64,000 nt of DNA from Haematospirillum sp. H4485 (GCF_012102745.1 NZ_JAAVSY010000011.1:1-64000), one strand, 5' to 3'; counted from the first letter of the stretch, positions 45,460 through 55,349 are shown. The notes: generated by a model not told the origin, from the letters alone. Translations and numbers: made by a program.

Positions 45460-46305
45460 ATGACCGGGGCGCTTCCGTTCCGAAAGATGCATGGTCTGGG
45501 GAATGACTTTGTTGTCATTGATGCCCGAAAGAATCCGGTGGCTCTTGCCCCTGGCATGATTGCCCGCCTTGGTGACCGTCGGTGTGGTGTGGGGTTTGAC
45601 CAGCTTGTGGTTCTGGAGCCTCCGCAGCATCAGTCGGCGGCTGTTTTTATGCGTATTTTCAATCCGGATGGGTCCGAAGCCGGGGCTTGTGGTAATGCTA
45701 CACGGTGTGTTGCAAGCCTGCTTCTGGGGGACAAGTCTGATTTATCCGCCATCCGGATCCAGACCCATGCCGGATTGCTGGAGGCTTTTCGTGACGTATC
45801 CATGGGCGGTGTTGTTGTCGATATGGGAGCCCCATCCCTGGACTGGCAGTCTATTCCTGTATCCGAGGCGGTTGACACGCTGGAGGTTGCCCTGTCCGTC
45901 GGCGATCTTTCCCGGCCATCCCTGGTGTCGATGGGAAATCCCCACGCTGTTTTCTTTGTCTCCCGTCTTGATGATGTGCCCCTTGCTGTTCTGGGGCCAC
46001 GCATCGAGAGCTATCCGCTGTTCCCGGATCGTACCAATGTTGAAATTGTCGAGGTCTGCTCCCGTGATCATCTGAAGATGAGGGTTTGGGAACGTGGCGC
46101 CGGCCTGACGCCTGCATGTGGATCAGGGGCTTGTGCTGTGCTGGTGGCCGCTGTGCGGCGGGGGCTTGCCGACCGCCGGGCCCGTGTTGTTTGCGATGGG
46201 GGGGAATTAACCATTGAGTGGCGTGAATCCGATGGCCACGTTCTGATGGGCGGGCCGGTTGCTTCCGTGTATACCGGTCTTCTTGATGAGGCCTTTACAA
46301 GATGA
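45460..46305 (+). CDS. dapF: diaminopimelate epimerase
   Basis: Converts LL- to meso-diaminopimelate for lysine and peptidoglycan. The 281-residue protein has FRKMHGLGNDFVVIDARKNP near residue 6, and both catalytic cysteines are in their expected settings: EAGACGNATRCV near 74 and TPACGSGACAV near 221. NPHAVFFVSRLDDVPLAVLG near 158 is also typical. ATG 45460 follows GAGGG by 6 bases. It overlaps mtaB by 4 bases, forming dapF-mtaB-ftsY. Confidence 0.96.
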   Translation: MTGALPFRKMHGLGNDFVVIDARKNPVALAPGMIARLGDRRCGVGFDQLVVLEPPQHQSAAVFMRIFNPDGSEAGACGNATRCVASLLLGDKSDLSAIRIQTHAGLLEAFRDVSMGGVVVDMGAPSLDWQSIPVSEAVDTLEVALSVGDLSRPSLVSMGNPHAVFFVSRLDDVPLAVLGPRIESYPLFPDRTNVEIVEVCSRDHLKMRVWERGAGLTPACGSGACAVLVAAVRRGLADRRARVVCDGGELTIEWRESDGHVLMGGPVASVYTGLLDEAFTR

Positions 46306-47591
46306 CAGAATCCCTTGCCGTTGATGTATCCCGTGCTGTTGATGTACAGGATGAGCCGCACCTTGTAACGTTCGGGTGCCGGATGAATACCTATGAGTCC
46401 GAGGTGATGCGCGAGCATGCGCGCGCTGCAGGGCTTGGCAATACCGTTATCGTCAATACCTGTGCCGTCACGCGGGAGGCGGAGCGCCAGGCCCGGCAGG
46501 CCATTCGCAGGCTGCGCCGGGAGAACCCCGGGGCCCGGATTGTGGTGACGGGTTGTGCCGCCCAGCTGGATCCCGACAGCTTTGCCAAGATGCCCGAGGT
46601 TGACCGCGTTCTGGGGAATGCAGAAAAATTGAAGGCGGAGAATTGGCGCTTTGGTGCTAACCAGCCGGTTCTGGTTGATGACATCATGACGGTGAGGGAA
46701 ACCGCCGGTCATCTTCTGGGGGGATTTGAAGGGCGTGACCGTGCCTTCATCCAGGTTCAGCAGGGCTGTGATCATCGTTGTACGTTCTGCATTATCCCCT
46801 TTGCCCGTGGCCCCAATCGTTCGGTTGCCCTTGGCCCTATTGTCGAGCAGGTGCAGCAGCTTGTTGACAAGGGATACCGGGAGGTCGTGCTGACCGGTGT
46901 GGATATCACTGCCTATGGTCAGGATTTGCCGGGCAAGCCGCCCCTTGGGCAGATGGTGCGTCGCTTGCTTCAGCTGGTGCCGGATCTGCCGCGTCTGCGT
47001 CTGACATCCCTTGATCCTGTCGAGATCGATCCTGACCTGGTTGATCTCTTTGGCTCCGAGCCTCGCTTGCTGCCCCATGTTCATCTGTCAGTTCAGGCTG
47101 GTGATGACATGATCCTGAAGCGGATGAAGCGCCGGCATCTTCGTCAGGATGTGCTGGATGTATGCGCGCTGCTGCGTAGCCGGCGACCGGATGTCGTGTT
47201 CGGAGCTGATCTGATCGCGGGCTTCCCGACCGAAACAGAGCCCATGTTCGACAACACCCTGCGTTTGGTGGAAGAGGCAGGGCTGACCTATCTGCACGTT
47301 TTCCCCTATTCTGTTCGTCCGGGGACACCTGCTGCAAGGATGCCGGCTGTGCCCGGTGATGTGATCCGCGCCCGTGCATCCCGCCTTCGTGAAGTGGGAG
47401 CCTTTGCTCTGTCGTCCTTCCTGGAGAAGCAGGTGGGGCGCACCCTCTCGGTTCTTTTCGAAACCGAAACAAGTGGTCATTCGGCCGAGTATGCGCAGGT
47501 GCGTGTTGCAACGCCGGTCCAGCCCGGGGTTATCCATGCGGTCCGGATTATGTCTTCGTTCGGGGTTGGTCTTGAAGGAACGGTTGTCTGA
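46302..47591 (+). CDS. mtaB: tRNA N6-threonylcarbamoyladenosine 2-methylthiotransferase MtaB
   Basis: Radical-SAM methylthiotransferase adding a methylthio group to t6A37 of tRNAs. The 429-residue protein has the UPF0004 domain with cluster cysteines at TFGCRMNTYESE, VNTCAVTREAE and TGCAAQLDP. The radical SAM motif QQGCDHRCTFCIIPFARGPN lies near 150, and a short C-terminal TRAM-like region follows. It sits between dapF and ftsY with overlaps of 4 and 1 bases. The extended N-terminus (MTESLAVDVSRAVDVQDE) is not conserved. Confidence 0.94.
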   Translation: MTESLAVDVSRAVDVQDEPHLVTFGCRMNTYESEVMREHARAAGLGNTVIVNTCAVTREAERQARQAIRRLRRENPGARIVVTGCAAQLDPDSFAKMPEVDRVLGNAEKLKAENWRFGANQPVLVDDIMTVRETAGHLLGGFEGRDRAFIQVQQGCDHRCTFCIIPFARGPNRSVALGPIVEQVQQLVDKGYREVVLTGVDITAYGQDLPGKPPLGQMVRRLLQLVPDLPRLRLTSLDPVEIDPDLVDLFGSEPRLLPHVHLSVQAGDDMILKRMKRRHLRQDVLDVCALLRSRRPDVVFGADLIAGFPTETEPMFDNTLRLVEEAGLTYLHVFPYSVRPGTPAARMPAVPGDVIRARASRLREVGAFALSSFLEKQVGRTLSVLFETETSGHSAEYAQVRVATPVQPGVIHAVRIMSSFGVGLEGTVV

Positions 47592-48712
47592 TGAGTGAAC
47601 ATGACGTGTCGGTGCAGCGCAAAAGCTGGTTTGGGCGGCTTTTGGGTCGCGGTGACAGCAAGGTGTCTTCCTCGGAGCTTGATCAGAGCGTCGAGGCTGA
47701 TCAGGCGTCTGTCCAGCCCTCTCAGCCAACCGATACGGAAGCACCGGCTGTTCCTGCTGATGATCCTGTGTCTCCGGTTCCGTCCGGAAAGGGCTGGTTG
47801 CAGAGGCTGCGTGACGGGTTGTCCCGTTCTTCGGAGCGTCTTTCTTCTGGAATTGGGGATCTTTTCCTGCGCCGGCGTCTGGATGATCAGGCTCTGGAGG
47901 ACTTGCAGGATTTGTTGATTACCTCTGATATCGGCGTTGCTACAGCGACCCGCCTGACTGAGGTTTTGGCACGGGAACGATTTGGCAAGGATGTGACATC
48001 GGAAGAGGTCCGTTCCGTTCTGGCCGGTGAAATGATCCGCATCCTTGAACCCGTTGCTGTTCCCTTGGTTCCGGATTCTGCGTGTCGGCCTTTTGTGATC
48101 TTGGTTGCCGGGGTCAACGGAGCCGGGAAGACGACCACAATTGGAAAGTTGGCCCGTCAGTTCCGGGATCAGGGTTTGTCTGTGACCCTGGCGGCAGGCG
48201 ATACCTTCCGGGCTGCGGCCGTGGAACAGCTGAAGGTGTGGGGAGAGCGTACAGGCTGTCCTGTTGTGGCCCGCGATTCCGGTGCTGACGCTGCTGGTCT
48301 TGTTTTTGATGCCCTGCAGGAAGCGCGCGCTCGTCAGGATGACGTGCTTTTGGTTGATACGGCAGGCCGTTTGCATAACAAGGTTGGCTTGATGGAGGAG
48401 CTGGCAAAAATTCGCCGTGTCCTGTCCCGTATTGACTCACAGGCCCCACACAGCACGCTTCTGGTTCTGGATGCAACGGTTGGCCAGAATGCCCATCAGC
48501 AGGTTGAAGCGTTCCGCCGGATGGTGGATGTCAGCGGGCTTGTCCTGACCAAGCTGGACGGAACAGCCAAGGGCGGCGTTGTGGTGTCCTTGGCGGCAAC
48601 ATATGGGTTGCCGGTGCACTACATCGGGGTTGGAGAGACAGCAGAGGATCTGCGACCGTTTTCTGCGACTGATTTTGCCCGCAGCCTGATGGGGCTTCCA
48701 GATCACGGCTGA
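47591..48712 (+). CDS. ftsY: signal recognition particle receptor FtsY
   Basis: GTPase that docks SRP-ribosome complexes at the membrane. The 373-residue protein has an acidic/Pro-rich N-terminal A domain (1-70) that probably sets membrane binding, then the NG domain. Motifs are GVNGAGKTTTIGKLARQF (G1) near 174, DTFRAAAVEQLKVW near 203, DTAGRLHNKVGLMEEL (G3) near 256, TKLDGTAKGGVVVS (G4) near 317 and GVGETAEDLRPFSA near 345. It completes dapF-mtaB-ftsY and is convergent with the methyltransferase gene, 5 bases away. Confidence 0.96.
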   Translation: MSEHDVSVQRKSWFGRLLGRGDSKVSSSELDQSVEADQASVQPSQPTDTEAPAVPADDPVSPVPSGKGWLQRLRDGLSRSSERLSSGIGDLFLRRRLDDQALEDLQDLLITSDIGVATATRLTEVLARERFGKDVTSEEVRSVLAGEMIRILEPVAVPLVPDSACRPFVILVAGVNGAGKTTTIGKLARQFRDQGLSVTLAAGDTFRAAAVEQLKVWGERTGCPVVARDSGADAAGLVFDALQEARARQDDVLLVDTAGRLHNKVGLMEELAKIRRVLSRIDSQAPHSTLLVLDATVGQNAHQQVEAFRRMVDVSGLVLTKLDGTAKGGVVVSLAATYGLPVHYIGVGETAEDLRPFSATDFARSLMGLPDHG

Positions 48713-48717
48713 GACTT

Positions 48718-49413
48718 TTATACCTGAATATGTTCCGGATCTGTTTTGGTATCAAAATGAACCAGGATCGTGAAGTCATCGGGCAGGTAGTCTTCTTCCA
48801 GCCGTACTGATCCTTGTCCCCCTCTGTCCTTGATCCATGTGTGTGCTCTGTCCAACCATAGGGCTGGATCTGCGTAGAACATCGGGCGCTTTGTTCTTGC
48901 CCTGTGGTGCAGAAGATTGAAGGCAAGCCCTTTTTTGCATGTTTTAGAAAAGCGGTCCAGGGTGTTCCTTACATAGTCTTCCCAGACCTGGGGGGGCGTA
49001 TTGTCATGAAAATTAAAGGTTCCGGACACAAATCCATAGTCAACGCTTTCTGTGTTTCCCCTCGCAAGAACAAAATGTGCCCGCGTATCGTGGCCCGTAC
49101 GCTGCCGGGCGAGGGTTATCATTTCTGTTGAGATATCGTAGCCGACATAGCGGGCAACAGGTGGTGTCTTGTGATCCTTGATCCTGTCCCACAGGGCACC
49201 CCACCCGCACCCCAGATCGCTGACGGAGACGGGGATATCCGGGGCGGCGGGATCCAGAAGGGAGAGGAGGACATCAAACCGCCGGTGCTGAACCTCTTCG
49301 GTAGACCAGCCTACCCCAAGAGGCGTATCTCCCTGAACCCGTACAACCCGCCCGTACCGGGTGGCGATGGCACGTACAAAGGGGGGCAGGCTGGGGAATG
49401 CAGCCTCTGTCAT
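48718..49413 (-). CDS. class I SAM-dependent methyltransferase
   Basis: 231 residues. VSVSDLGCGWGALWDRIKDH near 62 is a class I SAM-binding glycine motif, and YVGYDISTEMITLARQRT near 89 is the ribose-binding acidic strand. The C-terminal half has FNFHDNTPPQVWEDYVRNTL and LAFNLLHHRARTKRPMFYAD. The substrate is not evident. Its start overlaps the stop of the phosphotyrosine phosphatase gene by 4 bases, so they share a transcript. Confidence 0.8.
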   Translation of the reverse strand: MTEAAFPSLPPFVRAIATRYGRVVRVQGDTPLGVGWSTEEVQHRRFDVLLSLLDPAAPDIPVSVSDLGCGWGALWDRIKDHKTPPVARYVGYDISTEMITLARQRTGHDTRAHFVLARGNTESVDYGFVSGTFNFHDNTPPQVWEDYVRNTLDRFSKTCKKGLAFNLLHHRARTKRPMFYADPALWLDRAHTWIKDRGGQGSVRLEEDYLPDDFTILVHFDTKTDPEHIQV

Positions 49414-49940
49414 GAGGTTGGAATGCCTGTTTTCGCAAGGCGTTGCCGGATGTACTCAAGCAACCCGCTGCAGCCGTCTTCTATCATCTCGAACACTTTT
49501 TCAAAACCGTCCGGCCCGCCGTAGTAGGGATCGGGAACATCATCAAGTGACCGATTGCGGGCAAATTCCAGAAGCCGCCGTATCTTATCCGGCCCCACGT
49601 CCCTGGGTCTGATCGTATGGAGCATTTTCTCGTGGCTGCGATCCATGGCAATGATCAGGTCAAAAGCCCGGAAATCGTCAGGCTTGACCTTGCGTGACCG
49701 TATTGTTGACAGATCAACGCCACGTTGAGCCGCTGTTTCGCGGGATCGTGCATCGGTATATTCACCGACATGGGCTGCTGTTGTTCCCGCTGAGTCTGTC
49801 CGGATATACTGGCTCAGCCCTTCTCGTTCCACCAGTGTGCGGAAAACCCCCTCGGCTGTTGGTGAACGGCAGATGTTCCCTGTGCATACAAACAGAACGC
49901 AAATATCTTTACTGGATGTTTCCTTGTCCTGAAGGGGCAT
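49410..49940 (-). CDS. low molecular weight protein-tyrosine phosphatase
   Basis: 176 residues from ATG 49940. The active-site loop VLFVCTGNICRSPTAEGVF is near residue 15 (CxxxxxR with Cys nucleophile and Arg). DVPDPYYGGPDGFEKVFEMI near 141 supplies the general-acid Asp and the Tyr pair. LMW-PTPs either control exopolysaccharide tyrosine kinases or act on small substrates; no BY-kinase gene is in view. An upstream ATG at 49988 is possible, since neither start has a strong ribosome site. Confidence 0.88.
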   Translation of the reverse strand: MPLQDKETSSKDICVLFVCTGNICRSPTAEGVFRTLVEREGLSQYIRTDSAGTTAAHVGEYTDARSRETAAQRGVDLSTIRSRKVKPDDFRAFDLIIAMDRSHEKMLHTIRPRDVGPDKIRRLLEFARNRSLDDVPDPYYGGPDGFEKVFEMIEDGCSGLLEYIRQRLAKTGIPTS

Positions 49941-49991
49941 TTGTGTTCGTCTCTCTTCTTGCGTTGCCTGCGCTATGGATCGCGCCACAGG

Positions 49992-50756
49992 TTAGGACCC
50001 ATCTGTTTGCCCCTTCACAGGGCATACCCCGTCTGATGCTCCTTCCACCCATCGGGCGATAACGCTGCGCAGGGCACCATCATCCCATGGCATGGCTGTT
50101 TCCTGATTGTTCGGGAAACCCGGAACCGGATCTGCCGTCAGGCTGAGCACGGAGGCAAAGCGTTGCCCGTTGGTTTCGTTGACAAAGATTTCCAGACGGG
50201 GAAATGGATCGCCGCCGTTTGCAAACGTATTTGTCCCGTATGTGATGGCAAACCCGCGCGTGCCGAACAGGCTTGGAGCCCGGTGAGCAATGCGACCCTT
50301 GCGGCAGAATGTTGATTTCTCGAGAAGGGATACCGCTACCTCTGATTCTGTTGGCAGACCAACAGCATCGTCCAGTCCCGCAACACCGGATATCACATCA
50401 GGAACGGGCGCTGTTCCTTGATGTGCATCTGCCGGCTGGGGCGGGGCTGACATGGTTGCCGTGCCGTGTGCCGCCTTGGCATCTTTTGGCGGTGAGGCTT
50501 TCTCCGACTTGGCCGGTTTTTGGTCCTTCATCTCGGCGGGTTGTTCTGCGGCCTGTGTTTCAGGTTCTGCATTGGCCGATGTTGCCTCGGGCGGTGGCGG
50601 CGGCGGTGACAAGGCCGAGACCATGGACGGAATCGCCGGTTCCTCTTTCTTGGGTCCCAGATCGATAAAGAATACAGCCAGACCGGCCACTACCGCTGTC
50701 AAAACAAACGCGGCGAGCCAACCAAGCAATCCGGATGATGTACGCTCTTCTTCCAT
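49992..50756 (-). CDS. membrane-anchored protein of unknown function
   Basis: 254 residues: a short cytosolic start, one membrane helix (residues 9-32, LLGWLAAFVLTAVVAGLAVF), and a long Pro/Ala/Glu/Lys-rich linker (38-115) suited to spanning the periplasm. A compact C-terminal domain (about 120-254) has two Cys residues (FCRKG, GVCPV). No family recognised. The layout is like TonB- or SPOR-type periplasmic spanners, but no such motif is visible. It lies between ldh and the phosphatase on the same strand. Confidence 0.65.
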   Translation of the reverse strand: MEEERTSSGLLGWLAAFVLTAVVAGLAVFFIDLGPKKEEPAIPSMVSALSPPPPPPEATSANAEPETQAAEQPAEMKDQKPAKSEKASPPKDAKAAHGTATMSAPPQPADAHQGTAPVPDVISGVAGLDDAVGLPTESEVAVSLLEKSTFCRKGRIAHRAPSLFGTRGFAITYGTNTFANGGDPFPRLEIFVNETNGQRFASVLSLTADPVPGFPNNQETAMPWDDGALRSVIARWVEGASDGVCPVKGQTDGS

Positions 50757-50796
50757 AGAGCCGATATTTCACGATGTTATGGCGCTTGTCACGTCT

Positions 50797-51735
<939 letters not shown>

Positions 51736-51820
51736 CTATAAATTATGTGTGTACAGGGGAGGACGTAGCACAGTCTTCTCTCTTGTTCCAGTGTCTATAC
51801 GGTTTTTCTGGCTTGCTGAA

Positions 51821-52501
51821 TCAGCGCACTGTCAGAGACGTTGTTCTATTCTGTTCGAACCAGCGGTGTACGCCTACGGTTATGACGATTGCCAAGGTTC
51901 CCCCCATGACAATGTCGGAAAGATAGTGAGCGGTCACTACGACACGTGAGAAACCGACCAGGCACGCTGTTGCCCCCCATACAAGCCGCCAGCGTGGGAA
52001 CAGGAACCACAGGGCAGCCATGGATGCAAAAATCACCTGCGCATGACCGGAGGGGAAAGACGTGTGCCCTGAAAACGGCGCAAAACCATACAGATCCTCG
52101 GCAAACAGCATCTTCGGGCGATAGCGGCCAAAAAGCTGCTTGAGGACGGTTACGGCCAGCCCTGATGCCACCAGGGCAGTCAGTGCAAAAATGAAGCGGC
52201 GTGTCCGGGCCCGCCATACATCATACCGGTCCATGGTCAAGGCCAGCTTCGATGCCGACAGACAAATCAGGACCGCCAGAAGGAACCCGATATACCAAGG
52301 CCACCCGAGCCCAATTTCCGTTACAAAGGAAAAAAAGTGCCCCATGGGTGTATCCCGCATGTCACGCATAAAGAAGGCTAGAGGGCGGTCAATTGTCCAC
52401 TGCAAAAGCAGGGACAGGATGAAGGCGCCAAGCAGTGCGGTTGTGCACGGCATGTTGCGGACCCACGCCAGCCATGAACGTGCGGGACCATGACCTTTCA
52501 T
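51821..52501 (-). CDS. PAP2-family membrane phosphatase
   Basis: 226-residue integral membrane phosphatase. All three catalytic motifs are present: KQLFGRYRP near 121 (KX6RP), SFPSGHAQ near 149 (PSGH) and SRVVVTAHYLSD near 189 (SRX5HX3D). There are about six hydrophobic segments. Possible substrates are undecaprenyl pyrophosphate, lipid A or phosphatidate lipids; sequence alone does not decide. It overlaps the upstream ArnT-like glycosyltransferase by 4 bases, suggesting a joint role in lipid-linked sugar transfer. Confidence 0.9.
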   Translation of the reverse strand: MKGHGPARSWLAWVRNMPCTTALLGAFILSLLLQWTIDRPLAFFMRDMRDTPMGHFFSFVTEIGLGWPWYIGFLLAVLICLSASKLALTMDRYDVWRARTRRFIFALTALVASGLAVTVLKQLFGRYRPKMLFAEDLYGFAPFSGHTSFPSGHAQVIFASMAALWFLFPRWRLVWGATACLVGFSRVVVTAHYLSDIVMGGTLAIVITVGVHRWFEQNRTTSLTVR

Positions 52502-54144
52502 TCCGGTATTTTCCCTTTAATAAAGATATGAAGCACAACAGGCTTCCCGCGTGAGTAATTCAGGCCGCTGATGGTAGTTGCTTCCTGTATATCGGGCTGA
52601 CGGGATGCCATAGACAGAAAAGCGGGAAGCTCTCTTTCCTCTATAGCAGCGGCGCCTGCTTTTCCCTGTATAAGGGATTGGGCTGCGCCCGCCGCATCCT
52701 GCAACAGGGTTTCAGTTCCGCACAGGAAGACAAGGCTTGGTTCATGATAGCCAGCTGCAGCAAGGCGTTTGCCCGGTGCATAACGATCAACGGCAGAGGC
52801 AATTTCTTGGCTGACCCACAGGCTTTTCAGGCTGGGCAAGAGAGTTCCGATGATCATCGGGAAGGCCACGGCAGCTCCCGCCATGGCAAAAACAAGCGCA
52901 GGCAAAAAGTGCTGGCGCACGATACTACGCCACACCAATAGCATAACCCCACCCAACGCAACAGCAGGCAGGAGTGACCATAAGAACAACTCACCCTGGA
53001 GGTATATGGGCAGGGCAATAGCTGCTCCAGCCAGTCCGAGTCCGACCAGACTCCAGACTCCGTACCACAGCATGGGGGAAAGCCGCGATAAATCGGCGCG
53101 CGTTGAGTCGCGAACGGCCAGAACAGTTGTTGCAATCATCAAGGCCAGAGGTGGGTACAGCGGCAGCGTATAGTGAGGCAGCTTGGTTGGAATCATCTCC
53201 AGGACCAACCACGCAGGGATAGTCCAGGCGAGGAGGAAACGCAGCCCGGGCAGGGCACGCTCTTTCCACGAACGCCACACCGCAGGCCACAGAAACAGGG
53301 ACCCGGGCCAAAGCGTTACCCCGACCAGAAGCAGGTAATAGCCGGGCGGGGCACCGTGGCTTTCCTGCCCGCCGAGCAGTTTGGGAATCAGGTCTTCTTG
53401 TATGGCTCGTGTTATGAAAGCGCCTTCCGTTTCCGCAGAGACGGCTGCCATCCACGGGGCGACCATGGCGATGCTGAGCACCACTCCCATCACGGGGCGT
53501 AGACCGTGCAGCCATGATGCCTTGCGATCTGCCAGACACAAGCTTATGACCGCCAGGATGGCAATCATGGGCGTGACCGGTCCCTTGACCAGAATGGCTG
53601 CACCCATTGCAAGCCATAGAGCCGGAGAGACCCATGACGGAGCTGCTTTCCCGCCACAGGACTGCATGTAAACCATTCCCATCCCACCCATGACGGCGGT
53701 GGTCAGGGCAAGAAGGACGGCATCCGTTTTGGCCAGGTGGCTTTCGCTGAACAGGAGCAAAGAGCTTGCCATGACCAAGGCGCCGACAAAGCCAGTGCGT
53801 CGGTCAAATAAGGTGCTGCCGAATCGGAATACCAGAAGTACTGTGGCCAGTGCAGCAAGGAACGATGGAACGCGATACGGCCACACTGCGGTATCGGCGG
53901 GATGGCTGAACAGACTGACGGCAGCAGCTTGTAACCAATAAATCCCGACAGGCTTCTTGGCCCGTAGCTCGTCCTGGAATCGAACAACAATGTAGTCGTT
54001 GCTTTCGGCCATTTGCCGCGTGGCCTGCACAAAACGAGCCTCATCACGGTCCATGACCGGAAGCATTGCCATGCCGGGCAGATACAGGGCGCAACACAGC
54101 AGGGCTAGAATAACCCAAGGCCGTATACCGGAAAGCAGGGCTTG
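52498..54144 (-). CDS. ArnT/PMT-family membrane glycosyltransferase
   Basis: About 548 residues with a dozen hydrophobic helices and a C-terminal periplasmic domain. The first loop has LPVMDRDEARFVQATRQMAE, where the DRDEAR acidic pair is the expected catalytic site of GT-C enzymes, then LRAKKPVGIYWLQAAAV. Enzymes of this type move a sugar from undecaprenyl phosphate to lipid A or protein. GTG 54144 preceded by GAGG is chosen; GTG 54150 and TTG 54189 (which would overlap the regulator gene) are alternatives. It is coupled to the PAP2 gene. Confidence 0.85.
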   Translation of the reverse strand, partial: QALLSGIRPWVILALLCCALYLPGMAMLPVMDRDEARFVQATRQMAESNDYIVVRFQDELRAKKPVGIYWLQAAAVSLFSHPADTAVWPYRVPSFLAALATVLLVFRFGSTLFDRRTGFVGALVMASSLLLFSESHLAKTDAVLLALTTAVMGGMGMVYMQSCGGKAAPSWVSPALWLAMGAAILVKGPVTPMIAILAVISLCLADRKASWLHGLRPVMGVVLSIAMVAPWMAAVSAETEGAFITRAIQEDLIPKLLGGQESHGAPPGYYLLLVGVTLWPGSLFLWPAVWRSWKERALPGLRFLLAWTIPAWLVLEMIPTKLPHYTLPLYPPLALMIATTVLAVRDSTRADLSRLSPMLWYGVWSLVGLGLAGAAIALPIYLQGELFLWSLLPAVALGGVMLLVWRSIVRQHFLPALVFAMAGAAVAFPMIIGTLLPSLKSLWVSQEIASAVDRYAPGKRLAAAGYHEPSLVFLCGTETLLQDAAGAAQSLIQGKAGAAAIEERELPAFLSMASRQPDIQEATTISGLNYSRGKPVVLHIFIKGKIPE

Positions 54145-54169
54145 CACAGACACCTCGTTGATGAAGAGG

Positions 54170-54742
54170 TCAGGGGTCAGGATGACCAAATGCCGGTTTT
54201 ACCCGAGAAACAGGCGCACGCAAAGTCTTGTTGCCTTTTCTGCACGATATGGAGATCCGCTGTATTTTACCCTGCATGATGCGTTGTTTCATAGAATACT
54301 CTATGCGCTTTTTTTCTGCTTCATGGTGTGTGTCAGCCAGCGTACGCGTCAGATCAAAAATCTGACGACGGACAGACTTTTTGTTGATCTTGTTGAATGC
54401 AACCAGAAGAGATACAAGCTCGCGGGTTAATTCAGGTACGGATTCTTGCTGGTGTGCCTCTTCACGGGACATCGCATCGGGTAGATCATCAAAGAAATAG
54501 GTTACCGGGACTCCCAGCGCCTGACTGATATCCCACAGGCGGGATGCGCTGATACGGTTTGTTCCCCGCTCGTATTTCTGGATTTGCTGAAAGGTCAACC
54601 CCAGCGCATCGGCCAGAGTAGTCTGGCTGATGCGCTGTACGGTGCGGCAAAAACGGACCCTGGCGCCAACGTGTATATCAACCGGGTTTGGTTGACCTTC
54701 GCCGTACCCATAGGAATTCTCGGTTCTCATTGACGTTTTCAT
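54170..54742 (-). CDS. Cro/CI-type (XRE) transcriptional regulator 2
   Basis: 190 residues, paralogous to the regulator at 12320-12838. Shared core: NPVDIHVGARVRFCR, then TFQQIQKYERGTNRISASRL and DISQALGVPVTYFFDDL. The middle (ELTRELVSLLVAFNKINKKS) is the short helical domain. The last ~50 residues after LTRTLAD are basic, unlike family members, and may be a lineage-specific or read-through extension. ATG 54742 has AGGAC about 9 bases upstream. It lies just upstream of the glycosyltransferase on the same strand. Confidence 0.84.
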   Translation of the reverse strand: MKTSMRTENSYGYGEGQPNPVDIHVGARVRFCRTVQRISQTTLADALGLTFQQIQKYERGTNRISASRLWDISQALGVPVTYFFDDLPDAMSREEAHQQESVPELTRELVSLLVAFNKINKKSVRRQIFDLTRTLADTHHEAEKKRIEYSMKQRIMQGKIQRISISCRKGNKTLRAPVSRVKPAFGHPDP

Positions 54743-54793
54743 TGTTTAATGTCCTATCGTTGTTGTTTAACGTGAAGTGTGGTGTCATAGTAC

Positions 54794-54997
54794 CTATGGT
54801 TGTGAGGTTGTGTAGCGGTTCAGGGCATCGGCGATGGTTTGTGCGATGGCTTCGTTTTCATGACCCGACAGCGTGCAGACCGGGTTCCCGAAGGTCATGG
54901 CCAGAAGGCGCCCGTCGGTGTCGTACCGGCAGAGCGTACTACGGTAGACACAGCGTCCCTGTGCGTAGAACGGTTGTTCAGTATTATGGTTGCTCAT
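54794..54997 (-). CDS. small protein of unknown function
   Basis: 67 residues from ATG 54997, preceded by AAGGAAAAGACC, a good ribosome site. It has two Cys residues close together (GRCVYRSTLCRYDTDGRLLA) and a helical C-terminus (ENEAIAQTIADALNRY). No known family recognised. It stands between regulator 2 and the first LuxR-type gene, in a sparse region. A longer frame to 55036 is less likely. Confidence 0.55.
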   Translation of the reverse strand: MSNHNTEQPFYAQGRCVYRSTLCRYDTDGRLLAMTFGNPVCTLSGHENEAIAQTIADALNRYTTSQP

Positions 54998-55132
54998 GGT
55001 CTTTTCCTTGGCACACCTTCCGTGTTCAAACGTCACAGCATCGTCAATTGCACAGCATACCGCTGCCCCGACGGCAAAGACGCGGGGCGCGGATCCGGCT
55101 TCGATACAAGCAGACGAAAAAGGAAGGTTGTG

Positions 55133-55157
55133 TACAGACAGGTGCCGGCTGTCTGTA
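55133..55157. promoter_or_regulatory. 25-base dyad upstream of a TATAAT, candidate regulator box
   Basis: TACAGACAG (55133-55141), seven bases, CTGTCTGTA (55149-55157): perfect 9-base arms. It lies just upstream of the TATAAT at 55183, where an activator dimer would bind. Resemblance to lux-type boxes is by symmetry and position only. Confidence 0.5.
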
Positions 55158-55327
55158 GATGGGCGGGCACGTTATCATTGGGTATAATCAGGTCTCTTGC
55201 TCATGGTACCAAATATGTTTTTCTGTTTTCCTGCTGACAGGCGAGCGAGACATGCATGCAGCCAAAACTTCGATGGAAAAGGTTTGTTTCGGTTGATACG
55301 ATGCTGCTGTTACAGTGCAGGGATGTG

Positions 55328-55349
55328 TTACTACACCATCATGTAGTAA
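55328..55349. promoter_or_regulatory. 22-base dyad just upstream of LuxR-type gene 1
   Basis: TTACTACA, six bases, TGTAGTAA: perfect 8-base arms, ending about 45 bases before the proposed GTG start. It could be an operator for self-regulation or a leader hairpin. Confidence 0.45.

Noticed and set aside
55203-55346. 47-codon Cys-rich frame downstream of the TATAAT at 55183
   Set aside because: No good ribosome site, unusual composition, and its end overlaps the 55328 dyad; more likely leader sequence.
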